Shown: positions 35,284-44,353, counted from the stretch's first letter. The stretch is DNA of 64,000 nt from Desulfobulbus elongatus DSM 2908 (GCF_000621145.1 NZ_JHZB01000005.1:62001-126000), one strand, 5' to 3'. A program made the numbers and translations. Notes: generated by a model from the letters alone, not told the origin.

Positions 35284-35703
35284 CTAATGGGCTGCCTGGG
35301 AAGCCGGCCGCTTCTGGCAATTGCGGCAGATACCGGTGAATTCCACGTGGTGGCCGAGGATGAGATACGAAGACGAGGCGGCTGCCTGGGCCACCAGTTC
35401 ATGGATGACCGGCACATCGATATCGTCCACTTTGCCGCAGATCGAGCAACGAATGTGGTAATGGCTGTCGGTGGTGGCATCGAAGCGCTTCTGGGTGCCC
35501 CCGACTTCGATCTTGAGGATCATGCCGTGCTCGGCCATCAGTTCCAGATTGCGATAGACCGTGCCCAGTCCTATGCGGGGTAATCGTTTTCGGACCATGT
35601 CGTACAGTTCGCTGGCGGTCGGATGGGTTTTTACCTTCGACAATTCCTCGAGGATGATCTGTCGTTGCGTTGTCAGCCGGAACGTGGGTGCTGGCGCATT
35701 CAT
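35284..35703 (-). CDS. Fur-family transcriptional regulator, PerR-like
   Basis: A 139-residue metal- or peroxide-responsive repressor. The winged-helix N-terminal half (RLTTQRQIILEELSKVKTHPTASELYDMVR, then GLGTVYRNLELM) binds DNA, and the C-terminal half dimerises with two CxxC pairs, CSIC and CRNC, that hold structural zinc as in PerR and Zur. HYHIRCSICG includes the regulatory metal-site His. ATG at 35703 fits family length; upstream sequence is not conserved. A PerR-box-like site lies 35 bases upstream, which suggests self-control. Fur, Zur and PerR cannot be separated with certainty here. Confidence 0.88.
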   Translation of the reverse strand: MNAPAPTFRLTTQRQIILEELSKVKTHPTASELYDMVRKRLPRIGLGTVYRNLELMAEHGMILKIEVGGTQKRFDATTDSHYHIRCSICGKVDDIDVPVIHELVAQAAASSSYLILGHHVEFTGICRNCQKRPASQAAH

Positions 35704-35737
35704 GCTGTGCTCTATCAGTGAAAATGAGGGGATTGAT

Positions 35738-35752
35738 AAATAATAATTCTCA
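35738..35752. promoter_or_regulatory. PerR/Fur-box-like site between the regulator gene and dusB
   Basis: On the minus strand TGAGAATTATTATTT matches 11 of 15 positions of the PerR box TTATAATTATTATAA. It is an A/T-rich island in a GC-rich region, 35 bases before the regulator start and 81 before dusB. It could serve self-repression. Confidence 0.45.
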
Positions 35753-35832
35753 AAAACTACCATGTTCGTCATTTGCGTGTCAAGCCAGAAGTTGGCATTG
35801 GGCACCGAGACCAGGAAGGAGAACAACGGCAG

Positions 35833-36909
35833 ATGCGCATAGGAACCATTGATATATGGCCTCCGCTCCTGCTGGCCCCCATGGCGGGTTTGACCCACTC
35901 GGCCCTGCGGACAACGATTCTGCACTATGGCGGGATCGGCCTGCTCAGTACGGAAATGCTGGCGGCGGCGCGCTTGCCGGTGGAACGGCCCGAACATTCC
36001 CCCTATCTCGTGCGGACACCGCAGGAATTTCCTCTCTCCTACCAACTCCTTTTGACGGACGACAAGAACATCCCCCGGATTTTCGAGGCGCTGCACCGAC
36101 TGCGGGCGAATGTCGTCGATCTCAACCTCGGCTGCCCGGCGCCGCAGGTTCGCAGGGCCGGCGGTGGCAGCAGCCTGATGGACGATCCCGTGCGGGTCCG
36201 GCGGATCGTCGCTGCCGCACGAAAACAGACCACACTGCCGCTCTCGGCCAAAATACGGCTCGGCGAAACCCTGGATGAGGCCAGGCTCTGCGATTTCTGC
36301 CGGATGCTCGCCGGCGAGGGCATCGATATGCTGACAGTGCACGCCCGGCTGCGGACCGAACCCTTTGCCCGGCCACCGCGGTGGGCGTGGGTGGCAAAGG
36401 TGAAGCAATGGGTGGAGATTCCGGTGATCGTCAACGGCTCCATCGATTCGGCGGCCAGTGCCCGAAACTGTCTGGCGGAAAGTGGGGCCGACGGCTTGAT
36501 GATCGGTAGGGCGGCGGCCCGGACGCCGTGGATTTTCGCCACCATTGCCCGTGAGGTCTACGGGATGGCGGAGATTCCTGAACCCGATACCGGATTGCCG
36601 CGGCTGTACAGGGAGTTTGTGGAGGCGTTGATCGAGCGCTTTCAACCTGAACGGCGGTTGGGGCGACTCAAGGAATTCACCCACTATTTTGCCACGAACT
36701 ATTTTTTTGGCCATCATCTGGCGGCCAAGGTGCAGGCGAGTGCTTCCATCGACGAGGCGTACCGTCATGCCTCCTCCTTTTTCGCGGCCAACGACCCAGC
36801 GCATGGCGCGGGGCCGACCGCGCCCTCCACCTTTACCGCAGAGGCGGGTTGTAGTACCCGAACCCCAACTCCGGAAATTTTTCCTTCAACTGTCCCAGCC
36901 AATTCCTGA
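35833..36909 (+). CDS. dusB: tRNA-dihydrouridine synthase, DusB-like
   Basis: An FMN enzyme that reduces uridine to dihydrouridine in tRNA. The 358-residue protein has the TIM-barrel start APMAGLTHSALR, the catalytic cysteine in DLNLGCPAPQVRRAGGGS, a conserved TVHARLRTEP and the phosphate-binding VNGSIDS and GLMIGRAAARTPWIF. The last 35 residues (rich in Pro, Thr, Ala) are not conserved and are encoded in the 77 bases that overlap the convergent radical SAM gene. ATG at 35833 starts the conserved sequence. Confidence 0.92.
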   Translation: MRIGTIDIWPPLLLAPMAGLTHSALRTTILHYGGIGLLSTEMLAAARLPVERPEHSPYLVRTPQEFPLSYQLLLTDDKNIPRIFEALHRLRANVVDLNLGCPAPQVRRAGGGSSLMDDPVRVRRIVAAARKQTTLPLSAKIRLGETLDEARLCDFCRMLAGEGIDMLTVHARLRTEPFARPPRWAWVAKVKQWVEIPVIVNGSIDSAASARNCLAESGADGLMIGRAAARTPWIFATIAREVYGMAEIPEPDTGLPRLYREFVEALIERFQPERRLGRLKEFTHYFATNYFFGHHLAAKVQASASIDEAYRHASSFFAANDPAHGAGPTAPSTFTAEAGCSTRTPTPEIFPSTVPANS

Positions 36910-38125
36910 TCCCCAGGGGTGGCGTATCAGCCCGGTGTCCGATCACCCGCAGGTAGTATTCCGGGTCCATGTTCAAATTGCGCAACTGAATGAAATCGGG
37001 TCGATATTCGGTAATCAGCGCCGACAGCGCGGCGAATTCGTCCGGGTCGTCGGTGCAGCCGGGCAGGATGAAATAGTTGAGGGAGACATGGCGGCCATAC
37101 CGTTTCATGACCGCCATCGATCGGCATACATCCGCCAGGGTGAACCCTTTGGGACGATAGTAGAGCCGGTGGCGTTCGGCCTGGGCGCTGTTCAGGGAGA
37201 TGCGGATTGAATCCAGACCGGCGCGGGCGAGTCGTTCAACCGCGTCGGGCAGGCTGCCGTTGGTGTTGAGGTTGATGGTGCCCCGGTCGGTACGGGAGCG
37301 GATGAGCCGGATGCTTTTTTCAATCAGCCCGGCCTGCAGCAACGGCTCTCCCTCGCAGCCCTGACCGAAGCTGACCACGGGCCGGGGAGCGGTCTTAAGA
37401 TGGGGGACCGCGACCTCGGCGATCTCCTTTTCCGTGGGCACAAAGGTGATGCGATCCTGGGTCGAGGGGCAGCATCCCGAGGGTTGCAGGGATATGCAGC
37501 CGGCACAGGCGGCGTTGCAGATGGGGGAACAGGGCAGGGGCGCTTCCCAGCGCCCGAGGAAATAGTTGCGGGCGGCGGGGCAGCCGTAGGTGAGACAGCA
37601 TGTGCCGAGATGCTGGATCAGTCGATTGTTCCTGTGTCGGTGGAGGTGCGCGCGCGTACGCCGGTTGAGGAGGCGTTGATTGAATTGATCGGCATCCTGG
37701 CGGCGATCGGCATCGCTACGGAAGCCGGCCACCCAGAAGGTGCCGTCGGCCCAGCCGACCGCCGTATAGGCAAAAAGCGGCAGAAGCGGTGCATTGGCAC
37801 CATCGGTCTGGTAGGCCGCCGAAAGGATGGCGGTGTGGGCGGGGGCCATGAAAGCGGCCACAGCCTGGATGGGCTCGCCGGGCTGATACGGATTGGTGTC
37901 GAGGAGGGCCGCATCGCCGCTTTCCGGCTCAATGCCGATGGGCAGGCGGCCCGGCAGGGCGAACAGTTCGCTGCCCGGCGGCAGTTCGATCAGGTCTTCC
38001 GGCTCAGGTGCGCGGATCCGGCCGGCGGCGCTTCCGGCCATGGACAGGCCGGCGTAGTCAAGGATTTCCCCCGTGCTGGTGGCAAAAAGCAGGGCAGGAA
38101 CGGATGTGGGGCGAGCACCCGTCAT
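36833..38125 (-). CDS. Radical SAM enzyme of unknown function
   Basis: The 430-residue protein has a canonical CX3CX2C cluster motif (CNAACAGC) preceded by extra cysteines (CCLTYGC and PCSPIC) and followed by GCCP, which could bind a second iron-sulfur cluster or structural metal. FGQGCEGEPLL is the SAM-binding GGE-type motif and TINLNTNGS continues the half barrel. The first 160 residues are not recognised. Substrate and pathway are unknown. The gene overlaps the 3' end of dusB by 77 bases tail to tail and lies 12 bases after a 140-residue gene, which is likely its partner. Confidence 0.85.
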   Translation of the reverse strand: MTGARPTSVPALLFATSTGEILDYAGLSMAGSAAGRIRAPEPEDLIELPPGSELFALPGRLPIGIEPESGDAALLDTNPYQPGEPIQAVAAFMAPAHTAILSAAYQTDGANAPLLPLFAYTAVGWADGTFWVAGFRSDADRRQDADQFNQRLLNRRTRAHLHRHRNNRLIQHLGTCCLTYGCPAARNYFLGRWEAPLPCSPICNAACAGCISLQPSGCCPSTQDRITFVPTEKEIAEVAVPHLKTAPRPVVSFGQGCEGEPLLQAGLIEKSIRLIRSRTDRGTINLNTNGSLPDAVERLARAGLDSIRISLNSAQAERHRLYYRPKGFTLADVCRSMAVMKRYGRHVSLNYFILPGCTDDPDEFAALSALITEYRPDFIQLRNLNMDPEYYLRVIGHRADTPPLGIRNWLGQLKEKFPELGFGYYNPPLR

Positions 38126-38137
38126 GACGGGACATGA

Positions 38138-38560
38138 TCACCGCGGCCGAATGCGGGCAAGCACTGAATCCACGGCCCGATAAATTTCCAGATCGTCGCC
38201 GAAGACATCCTGGATGTTGGGGTGATCGATCAGGTCTTCAATGATGTATTGGGTCAAATAGAGGCTGATGACGTTGGGGTCCGGGGTCAGATTCCTGATC
38301 GGCGCGATTTTGAACTGCATGTCGAATTCTTCCATGTCGCTCAATTGTTGCAGCTGCCGGGCCATGACTTCCTGGATGGCATGGACGGAATTGGTCTCGA
38401 TGATATGCAGATCCAACAGTCGCTGCACCAGGGAAACCGCCAACTCGGCGGCCATTTCCCGGGATTTCTTGAGCATGAACTGGCGTTCCCGCTCCCTTTT
38501 CCGATCAATGGCATCAATGGTTTTGTTGGTGGAATTGCTGGGATTGATGTGGCGAGCCAT
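38138..38560 (-). CDS. Hypothetical protein paired with the radical SAM gene
   Basis: A 140-residue, mostly helical acidic protein with a basic start (AIDRKRERERQFMLKKSREMAAEL) and no membrane helix, cysteine motif or known domain. It directly precedes the radical SAM gene with a 12-base gap. The start at 38560 follows AAGGAGAACGC, a good ribosome-binding site. I do not recognise it. A partner or carrier role for the enzyme is only a guess from position. Confidence 0.7.
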   Translation of the reverse strand: MARHINPSNSTNKTIDAIDRKRERERQFMLKKSREMAAELAVSLVQRLLDLHIIETNSVHAIQEVMARQLQQLSDMEEFDMQFKIAPIRNLTPDPNVISLYLTQYIIEDLIDHPNIQDVFGDDLEIYRAVDSVLARIRPR

Positions 38561-38834
38561 GCGTTCTCCTTGGATGGTCTATCAAAAATTCAAATCGGAT
38601 TGAAGGGATTTACGGGACGGTTTCGATCCGGCTGCAAGCGGAAGAGATGCGCTGCGTGTCCGTCGACAAACGGCAGTTCCCTCCCCGGCTCGCCGACTGT
38701 TCCTGCCGGGGCGCTTCGAGGGGATGAGGCTTTTATACTGTACCTCATTGGGATAAGCACTGCTTTTGTTCGGGAAAAATCCTTCGGGCCGTCATGTGTA
38801 CTCCCGGCGGGAAACCGGGACGATGCGGAGCCTG

Positions 38835-41033
38835 CTACAACATACCGCCCTCTTCGCTCAGATACAACCGGCGGAAACGGTTGATTGCTGCTTCCTGGTC
38901 TTGGGGCAGCTGCAGGCCGTATTGCGCGACATATTCGGCCGCCATCCGGTGGGTGTTGAAAATGGGGATGTTGAGCCGAAGGTTGTTCAGCGCCCGCTCC
39001 AGATACGATGCGGGGCGGGTGTAAAACGATTCGAGCACCGTGGGCAGAAGCTCGTAAAAGGCGGCGGCATCCTCGGTGTACAGCAGGGCATCGGGCGCCT
39101 CGCTCAGGTCGGCCTCCTCGACCGGGCCTTCGTAGCCGAACTTCCAGCCCGTTTGGCCGTTGTGATACCCTTCGACCCACCAGCCATCCATGATGCTGAT
39201 ATTGGGGACGCCGTTCATCGCCGCTTTCATGCCGCTGGTGCCGCTCGCCTCGAGCGGCCGCTTGGGACTGTTGAGCCAGGCATGCACGCCACTGACCATC
39301 ATTTTGGCGATCCGCATGTCGTAGCCCGGAATGAAGACCAATTTGCCCAGACCCCTGCTGCGGAGGTAGAGTTCTTCCTGATTGTCGAGGATCAGCTTGA
39401 GGACCGATTTGCCCGGCTCGTCGGCGGGATGTGCCTTGCCGGCAAAGAGGAAATTGATCGGCCGGTCGAGGGCGATGAGGATGTCGGCAAGACGGCCGAT
39501 GTCGTCGAAGATCAGGTCGGCCCGCTTGTAGGTGGAAAACCGGCGGGCAAAACCGATGGTGAAGACCCCCGGTCGGAGCCATTCTGTTTCGGGGAGGCTG
39601 GAGAGATGGTTGGGCGGATCGATCCAGGTCTCGATCATCTGCTCGCGGTGTCGCTTGAGCATGGTGTTGACGTAGTCGACCAGGCGGCGGTTGTCCGCAC
39701 GCCAGGCATCGTCGAGCCCCTGGGCCAGCGCGGCCGATTCCTGGGCGGTGACGGTACCGAAGCAGCTGGGATCGGTGCGCCAGGCGCGGAGCGATGGAAT
39801 CCGGCTGAAGCAGGCGGCCCGCTGTTCGCTGATCCAGGTCAGGTGATGGACCCCGTTGGTGATCGCCTTGATCTTGTCGGCAAAGGCCGGGAACTGTTTT
39901 TTGGTGACATCGCGGTGCAGCCGGCTGACGCTGTTCACCGCCCGGTTGATCCGCATGGCCATGGCAGTGAAGTTGTACTCATGGCCGACCTCGTCGTCGT
40001 GGGCGAGGAGGTTGAGGATCCGTTGGAAGGTTTTGTGGCTGATCGCGGAGTACAACTCCCGGGAAAAGCGGTCGTGCCCGGCCTTGACCGGCGTGTGGAT
40101 CGTGTAGACGATTGTGCGAGAAACCCGTTCCGCCGCCGCGAGGATATCGGCATCGGCAATTTTGTCGAGAAAGGCGTCGCCGAAAGCGGCATGCAACTCC
40201 TGCAGGATGAGGTGCAGAGTGACGGTGATGCCGTGCTGCTCGTTGAGGTGGATGGTACGAGCCGTGCAGCCGAGCGTCTCGAGCAAGGGCAGGATGGCGG
40301 AGCCCAGCATGCGCCGCTGATTGGCCTTGATGATGGCGGATTTGGCGTTGTAGAGTTGATGCGCGGATTCAATGACCCATGGCGGGGCGTCGGGCAGGCT
40401 GTAGTCAATGAGAAACTCGGGGACGAAGGCATCGAGATCTCCGGAAATCTCCAGTTTCATCCAGACATGTGCCCTGACCATGGTCGGATTGAGTTGCCCG
40501 TTATAGAAAGGAATCTCGATGACGAGCGGCCGGTCGGGCGCCTCCGGATTCCGGAGTTGGAACAGGGTGGGGGTCGTTTCGGGCGTCCAACGGGTGGCGT
40601 GATCGATCTGCCCGACCTTGGAGTCGACGATCTGGGAAAAATATCCCTCCCGGTACAACAGGCTGATGGCCAGGACCGGGAGGTGCATGTCGGCAAAGCT
40701 TTTGAGGGTATCGCCGGCGAGCACGCCCAAACCGCCGCTGTAATTCGGGATCTTCCGGGGACCGTCCAGGTATTTTCGCACGAGGCCGTCGAATTGCGGG
40801 TTGGGGTGTTTCTTGATCCCTTCCCGTTCCAGGAGATCTCTGACCGGATGGAACACATCGGGATCGGCGCCGATCTCCATGGAAACATAGGCGACCGATT
40901 CACCGTCGGTTCGGGTCAACTGATTCCAGGCCCGGTCGAAAACGTGCTGGGAAACGCCAAAAAACGTGCCGAAACGGTTGGCGCAAATCAAGTGCTCGAT
41001 GCAGGCTGGCGGGCCGGATGGGGAGTTGTCCAT
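38835..41033 (-). CDS. glgP: Alpha-glucan phosphorylase
   Basis: GlgP releases glucose-1-phosphate from glycogen or maltodextrin with PLP. The 732-residue protein is of the shorter type (TIGR02094-like), which lacks the long N-terminal domain of glycogen phosphorylase. VAYVSMEIGADPDV, PNYSGGLGVLAGDTLKSFADM, GITNGVHHLTW-type motif AITNGVHHLTWIS, and the PLP lysine in EASGTSGMKAAMNGV are all present. ATG at 41033 is chosen because homology begins after it; the frame is open to 41123. It is monocistronic and divergent from pal. Confidence 0.93.
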   Translation of the reverse strand: MDNSPSGPPACIEHLICANRFGTFFGVSQHVFDRAWNQLTRTDGESVAYVSMEIGADPDVFHPVRDLLEREGIKKHPNPQFDGLVRKYLDGPRKIPNYSGGLGVLAGDTLKSFADMHLPVLAISLLYREGYFSQIVDSKVGQIDHATRWTPETTPTLFQLRNPEAPDRPLVIEIPFYNGQLNPTMVRAHVWMKLEISGDLDAFVPEFLIDYSLPDAPPWVIESAHQLYNAKSAIIKANQRRMLGSAILPLLETLGCTARTIHLNEQHGITVTLHLILQELHAAFGDAFLDKIADADILAAAERVSRTIVYTIHTPVKAGHDRFSRELYSAISHKTFQRILNLLAHDDEVGHEYNFTAMAMRINRAVNSVSRLHRDVTKKQFPAFADKIKAITNGVHHLTWISEQRAACFSRIPSLRAWRTDPSCFGTVTAQESAALAQGLDDAWRADNRRLVDYVNTMLKRHREQMIETWIDPPNHLSSLPETEWLRPGVFTIGFARRFSTYKRADLIFDDIGRLADILIALDRPINFLFAGKAHPADEPGKSVLKLILDNQEELYLRSRGLGKLVFIPGYDMRIAKMMVSGVHAWLNSPKRPLEASGTSGMKAAMNGVPNISIMDGWWVEGYHNGQTGWKFGYEGPVEEADLSEAPDALLYTEDAAAFYELLPTVLESFYTRPASYLERALNNLRLNIPIFNTHRMAAEYVAQYGLQLPQDQEAAINRFRRLYLSEEGGML

Positions 41034-41128
41034 GAAAGTAATACTTTTTCTTGCTTTGAGAACGGGGTATCCTCCCCTGAGGGGGAGCGGGAAGACTTTA
41101 GATAAGCCGGTGTTCTTTTGCAAGGAAA

Positions 41129-41157
41129 TTCATTTTTTGGGAAAAATTTGTTGTAAT
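41129..41157 (+). promoter_or_regulatory. Possible promoter for pal
   Basis: TTCATT and TGTAAT are spaced by 17 bases. The -10 box matches consensus at five of six positions, the -35 at three. The predicted RNA start near 41164 lies immediately before the attenuator-like hairpin. Confidence 0.4.
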
Positions 41158-41165
41158 TCTCGCTC

Positions 41166-41197
41166 CGCACAGTAAATTCTGCTTCTGTGCGTTTTTT
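41166..41197 (+). terminator. Terminator-like hairpin in the pal leader
   Basis: CGCACAG pairs with CTGTGCG around a 12-base loop and is followed by six T and then AATTTTTTC. This is a plus-strand intrinsic terminator shape, yet the only gene upstream (glgP) is read the other way. It ends 27 bases before the pal start, so pal transcripts that begin near 41160 must pass it. It may regulate pal by attenuation. Confidence 0.6.
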
Positions 41198-41224
41198 AAT
41201 TTTTTCACCGTATGGGAGGGAGAA

Positions 41225-41728
41225 ATGAGCAATAAAAAGATGTTTCATTGTATGGCATTGGCATTCCTTGTCGTGGGCTTGGGCCTGACCGGATGCAGCA
41301 AGAAGTCCGAAACCGCGCAGCAAGGCACGGAAGGCGCCGGCGTGGCTGAGTCGCTGGAGACGCCGGATACGGGCATCATGGAGGGAAGAACCTCCGGCCC
41401 GATGGTGCCGGTCTATTTCGAGTTTGACAGCTCCACTGTCACCGGCGAGCAGGTGCAGCGCATCGAGACCAATGCGGACTTTCTGAAGAAGAATCCGGAC
41501 ATCAGCATCAGGATCGAGGGGAACTGCGATCCCCGTGGCACCCAGGAGTACAACCTCGCCCTCGGTGAACGCCGGGCGCAGAGCGCCAAGTCGTATCTCG
41601 TGAACTTGGGGGTCAAGGCAAACCGCCTGACCACGGTCAGTTTCGGCGAGGAGAAACTGCTGCTGTTCGGCCACGACGAAATTTCCTATGCCCAGAATCG
41701 GCGGGATGACTTCGTTATTGTAAAATGA
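41225..41728 (+). CDS. pal: Peptidoglycan-associated lipoprotein Pal
   Basis: Pal anchors the outer membrane to peptidoglycan and works with Tol proteins during division. The 167-residue protein has a signal peptide ending at LTGC (lipidated Cys24), an acidic linker and an OmpA-like domain with VYFEFDSSTV, NPDISIRIEGNCDPRGTQEYN and GERRAQSAKSYL. The NCDPRGTQEYN peptidoglycan-binding loop is intact. GGGAGG lies 7 bases before the start. No tolB is adjacent, which is less usual. Confidence 0.92.
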   Translation: MSNKKMFHCMALAFLVVGLGLTGCSKKSETAQQGTEGAGVAESLETPDTGIMEGRTSGPMVPVYFEFDSSTVTGEQVQRIETNADFLKKNPDISIRIEGNCDPRGTQEYNLALGERRAQSAKSYLVNLGVKANRLTTVSFGEEKLLLFGHDEISYAQNRRDDFVIVK

Positions 41729-41747
41729 CATGAACGAGTGACGGATT

Positions 41748-41790
41748 GAAACCGGGTCAAGGGGATGCCCTGCCCGGTTTCTCTTTTTTT
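41748..41790 (+). terminator. Intrinsic terminator after pal
   Basis: GAAACCGGG pairs with CCCGGTTTC and is followed by CTCTTTTTTTT. It ends the pal message before skp. Confidence 0.9.
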
Positions 41791-41867
41791 TGCCTGTTGT
41801 CTCATCCACGGCCGGAACGGCTTGGGGCGGCGGGAGACGGAAATCATTCAGAAAGGGAGTATGAACA

Positions 41868-42398
41868 GTGAATATGGTAAAAACAGTGGTCGGCTGTGTG
41901 AGCGGCCTGTTGATTGGTGCCTTGGTTCTCGTCAATGGTCAGGCTTTGGCAGCAGATACCAAAATTGCAGTCATTGACATGAAACAGGTGCTGTCTACCT
42001 CTACTGCCGGCAAGAGAGCGGAAGGGGTCATCAAGCAGAAGATGGATTCGTTGCAGGCATCCTTCAAAAAAGATGAAAACGAACTCATCGCCATGCAGCA
42101 GGAAGGCGAGAAGAAGGGTGCAGCCTGGAGCGACAGCGTCAAGAGGGAAAAGGCGGCCGCGTTTCAGAAAAAACGCCAGGAGTTGGCGGAAAAACAGGAG
42201 AATGCCAACCAGGAGCTGAGGAAACTGCGCGAACAGCAGGTCAATCCCGTGATCAAGAAATTGGAGGAAGTGGTGGCCAAGATCGCCGCGGATAACGACT
42301 ATGCCATCGTTCTGCCCCGCAATGTGGTGCTGTATGCCACCGACGCGGTTGACATATCGAATACGGTCATCAGCGAGTTGAACAAGGTGATGAAGTAA
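41868..42398 (+). CDS. skp: OmpH/Skp-family periplasmic chaperone
   Basis: A 176-residue chaperone that holds unfolded outer-membrane proteins on the way to BAM. The signal peptide ends at QALAADT near residue 29, a short beta-strand body (KIAVIDMKQVLSTS) follows, and the middle is the long helical prong that forms the jellyfish-like trimer. It starts at GTG 41868 with GGGAG 8 bases upstream; an in-frame ATG at 41874 is possible. The same operon direction continues into the heptose kinase gene after 10 bases. Confidence 0.88.
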   Translation: MNMVKTVVGCVSGLLIGALVLVNGQALAADTKIAVIDMKQVLSTSTAGKRAEGVIKQKMDSLQASFKKDENELIAMQQEGEKKGAAWSDSVKREKAAAFQKKRQELAEKQENANQELRKLREQQVNPVIKKLEEVVAKIAADNDYAIVLPRNVVLYATDAVDISNTVISELNKVMK

Positions 42399-42408
42399 GA
42401 TCCCCGGA

Positions 42409-43428
42409 ATGGTTCGATCTGGCGCCATGGCCGATCAACTCCTCGAGGAGCGCCTTGCCCGTTTCGCCGATGTCAGCGTGCTGGTCATCGGCGACATCAT
42501 CATTGATCACTTTCTCTGGGGGACGGCGAGCCGGATCTCCCCCGAGGCACCGGTTCCGGTTGTCAATGTCCAGCGTGAAGATCTCCTGTTGGGAGGAAGC
42601 GCCAACGTCCTGAGAAACATCGTCTCCCTCGGCGGGCGTAGCGCCCTGTGCGGCATTGTCGGCGACGATGCCATGGGACGGAAGGCGGCCGATCTGGTCG
42701 GACAACTGGGGGTGTCCACCGAAGGTCTGGTGATCGGCAAGCGTCCCACCACCGTCAAGACCAGGGTGGTTGCCCAGGGGCAGCAGATTGTCCGTTTCGA
42801 CCGGGAACAGACGGGATTTCCTTCCAGGCATTCCCTGGACGCGCTGCTGCAGTATCTTGAACGGTCCATCCATACCTTTGACGCAGTGATGGTGTCGGAC
42901 TATGCAAAAGGGATGGTCAGCGAGCAGTTGATGGTCCGGCTCCATCAACTGCTGTATGCGGTCCGCAGCCGCGAGCACCGGCCGCTGCCGCTGATCGTCG
43001 ATCCCAAGCCGTCCAATATCCATTGTTTTGTCGGCGCCACCGTGATCACGCCCAATCACCACGAAGCCATGCAGATTGCCGGCCTCCGGATCGAGGATGA
43101 GCGGAGCCTGTTGGCGGCGGCGCGCCATATCCGGGACGACATCGGCTGCGAGGGAGTGCTGATCACCAGGGGCGAGGCCGGCATGGCGCTGTTGCAGGCC
43201 GATGACGAACTGGTCACCATTCCGACCATGGCCAAGGAGGTCTACGACGTCACCGGTGCCGGAGATACGGTCGCGGCCACGCTGGCGCTCGGCCTTGCCG
43301 CCGGATGCACCATGCGGGAAGCTGCGGTGCTCGCCAACCACGCCGCTGGCATCGTGGTCGGCAAGATCGGCACCGCCTGCGTGACCGCCCACGAACTGCG
43401 GGCGGCGGTCGCGGCGGCGCGTGCCTGA
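42409..43428 (+). CDS. rfaE1: D-glycero-beta-D-manno-heptose-7-phosphate kinase
   Basis: A 339-residue ribokinase-fold enzyme that phosphorylates heptose-7-phosphate for the LPS inner core. It corresponds to the kinase half of HldE; the adenylyltransferase half is absent, so rfaE2 must be encoded elsewhere. Motifs: VLVIGDIIIDHFLWG, PVVNVQREDLLLGGSANV, VSDYAKGMV, and the catalytic base GAGD in VTGAGDTVAATLALG. ATG 42409 or the internal ATG 42427 could start it; neither has a strong ribosome-binding site. It precedes yicC by 43 bases. Confidence 0.9.
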   Translation: MVRSGAMADQLLEERLARFADVSVLVIGDIIIDHFLWGTASRISPEAPVPVVNVQREDLLLGGSANVLRNIVSLGGRSALCGIVGDDAMGRKAADLVGQLGVSTEGLVIGKRPTTVKTRVVAQGQQIVRFDREQTGFPSRHSLDALLQYLERSIHTFDAVMVSDYAKGMVSEQLMVRLHQLLYAVRSREHRPLPLIVDPKPSNIHCFVGATVITPNHHEAMQIAGLRIEDERSLLAAARHIRDDIGCEGVLITRGEAGMALLQADDELVTIPTMAKEVYDVTGAGDTVAATLALGLAAGCTMREAAVLANHAAGIVVGKIGTACVTAHELRAAVAAARA

Positions 43429-43471
43429 CATGTTCGATGATTTCACAAGAGAGCAAACTGACGGGATGGGA

Positions 43472-44353
43472 ATGCGACCACGAAGCATGACAGGATTCGG
43501 CCGTGGCGAGGCCGTGGCCGAGGGGAGAACCTGGGTCGCCGAAATCAGGACCGTGAACCACCGCTTCCTCGATCAGCGGGTGGTCCTGCCTCGGGCGTTC
43601 ACCGCGTTCGAGGAGCCGGTGAAGAGGAAGGTGGCCGCCGCGCTTGACCGGGGCAGGGTCGATATCACCTTCAGTCTGCAGGGGGCGGCTGCCGCTGAAC
43701 CGCAACTGGCGGTCAACGAAGCCGTGGCCCGCCAATACCGCCGGTGCCTCCAGCAGTTGGTCGATGGTTACGATGTCGAGGGGCCGGTGACCCTGCGCGA
43801 TATGCTGACCCTGCGCGACGTGATCAGCCTGGAGGAGCAGCGTCCGGACATGGATGCCGAGTGGCTGCTGCTGGCCGCCGCGCTGGAGGCGGCGCTCAAG
43901 GATTGCGATCTCATGCGGGAAAAGGAGGGGCAGGCGCTACGGCAGGATCTCCTTGACCGCCTGGCCAGATTCGAGGCGATTGTCCGGCGGATCGACAGCG
44001 CCATTCCCGAACTCCAACAGCAACGCCAGCACGAACTCAGGCAGAGGATCGGCAAACTGTTGGAAGGGATCGATCTCGACCCGATCCGGCTCGCCCAGGA
44101 AATGGCGATCATGGCCGACAAGAGCGATGTCACCGAGGAGATCACCCGGCTCGACAGTCACATGGCCCAGTTCCGTTCCTTTCTCGCCAGCGACGAACCG
44201 GTTGGCCGGCGGCTCGATTTTCTTCTCCAGGAATTCCTTCGCGAGGTCAACACCCTTTCCTCTAAAATCGCCAATGCCGCCATTGCGCACCTTGGCGTTG
44301 AAATGAAGAACGAAATCGAGAAACTGCGCGAACAGGTGCAGAATATCGAATAG
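43472..44353 (+). CDS. yicC: YicC/YloC-family endoribonuclease
   Basis: The 293-residue product is a full-length YicC-family protein; members cut RNA and help degrade certain small RNAs. [10 protein letters not shown] near the start, [14 protein letters not shown], and the C-terminal [23 protein letters not shown] are the family signatures. ATG at 43472 matches the usual short start before RSMTGFGR; in-frame codons upstream overlap the heptose kinase gene. Followed by remA and gmk, a conserved order in many bacteria. Confidence 0.9.
   Translation: MRPRSMTGFGRGEAVAEGRTWVAEIRTVNHRFLDQRVVLPRAFTAFEEPVKRKVAAALDRGRVDITFSLQGAAAAEPQLAVNEAVARQYRRCLQQLVDGYDVEGPVTLRDMLTLRDVISLEEQRPDMDAEWLLLAAALEAALKDCDLMREKEGQALRQDLLDRLARFEAIVRRIDSAIPELQQQRQHELRQRIGKLLEGIDLDPIRLAQEMAIMADKSDVTEEITRLDSHMAQFRSFLASDEPVGRRLDFLLQEFLREVNTLSSKIANAAIAHLGVEMKNEIEKLREQVQNIE

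Noticed and set aside
38766-41105. 779-codon plus-strand frame opposite glgP
   Set aside because: The glgP product has the PLP lysine motif and full family length; the antisense frame is a codon-bias artefact.
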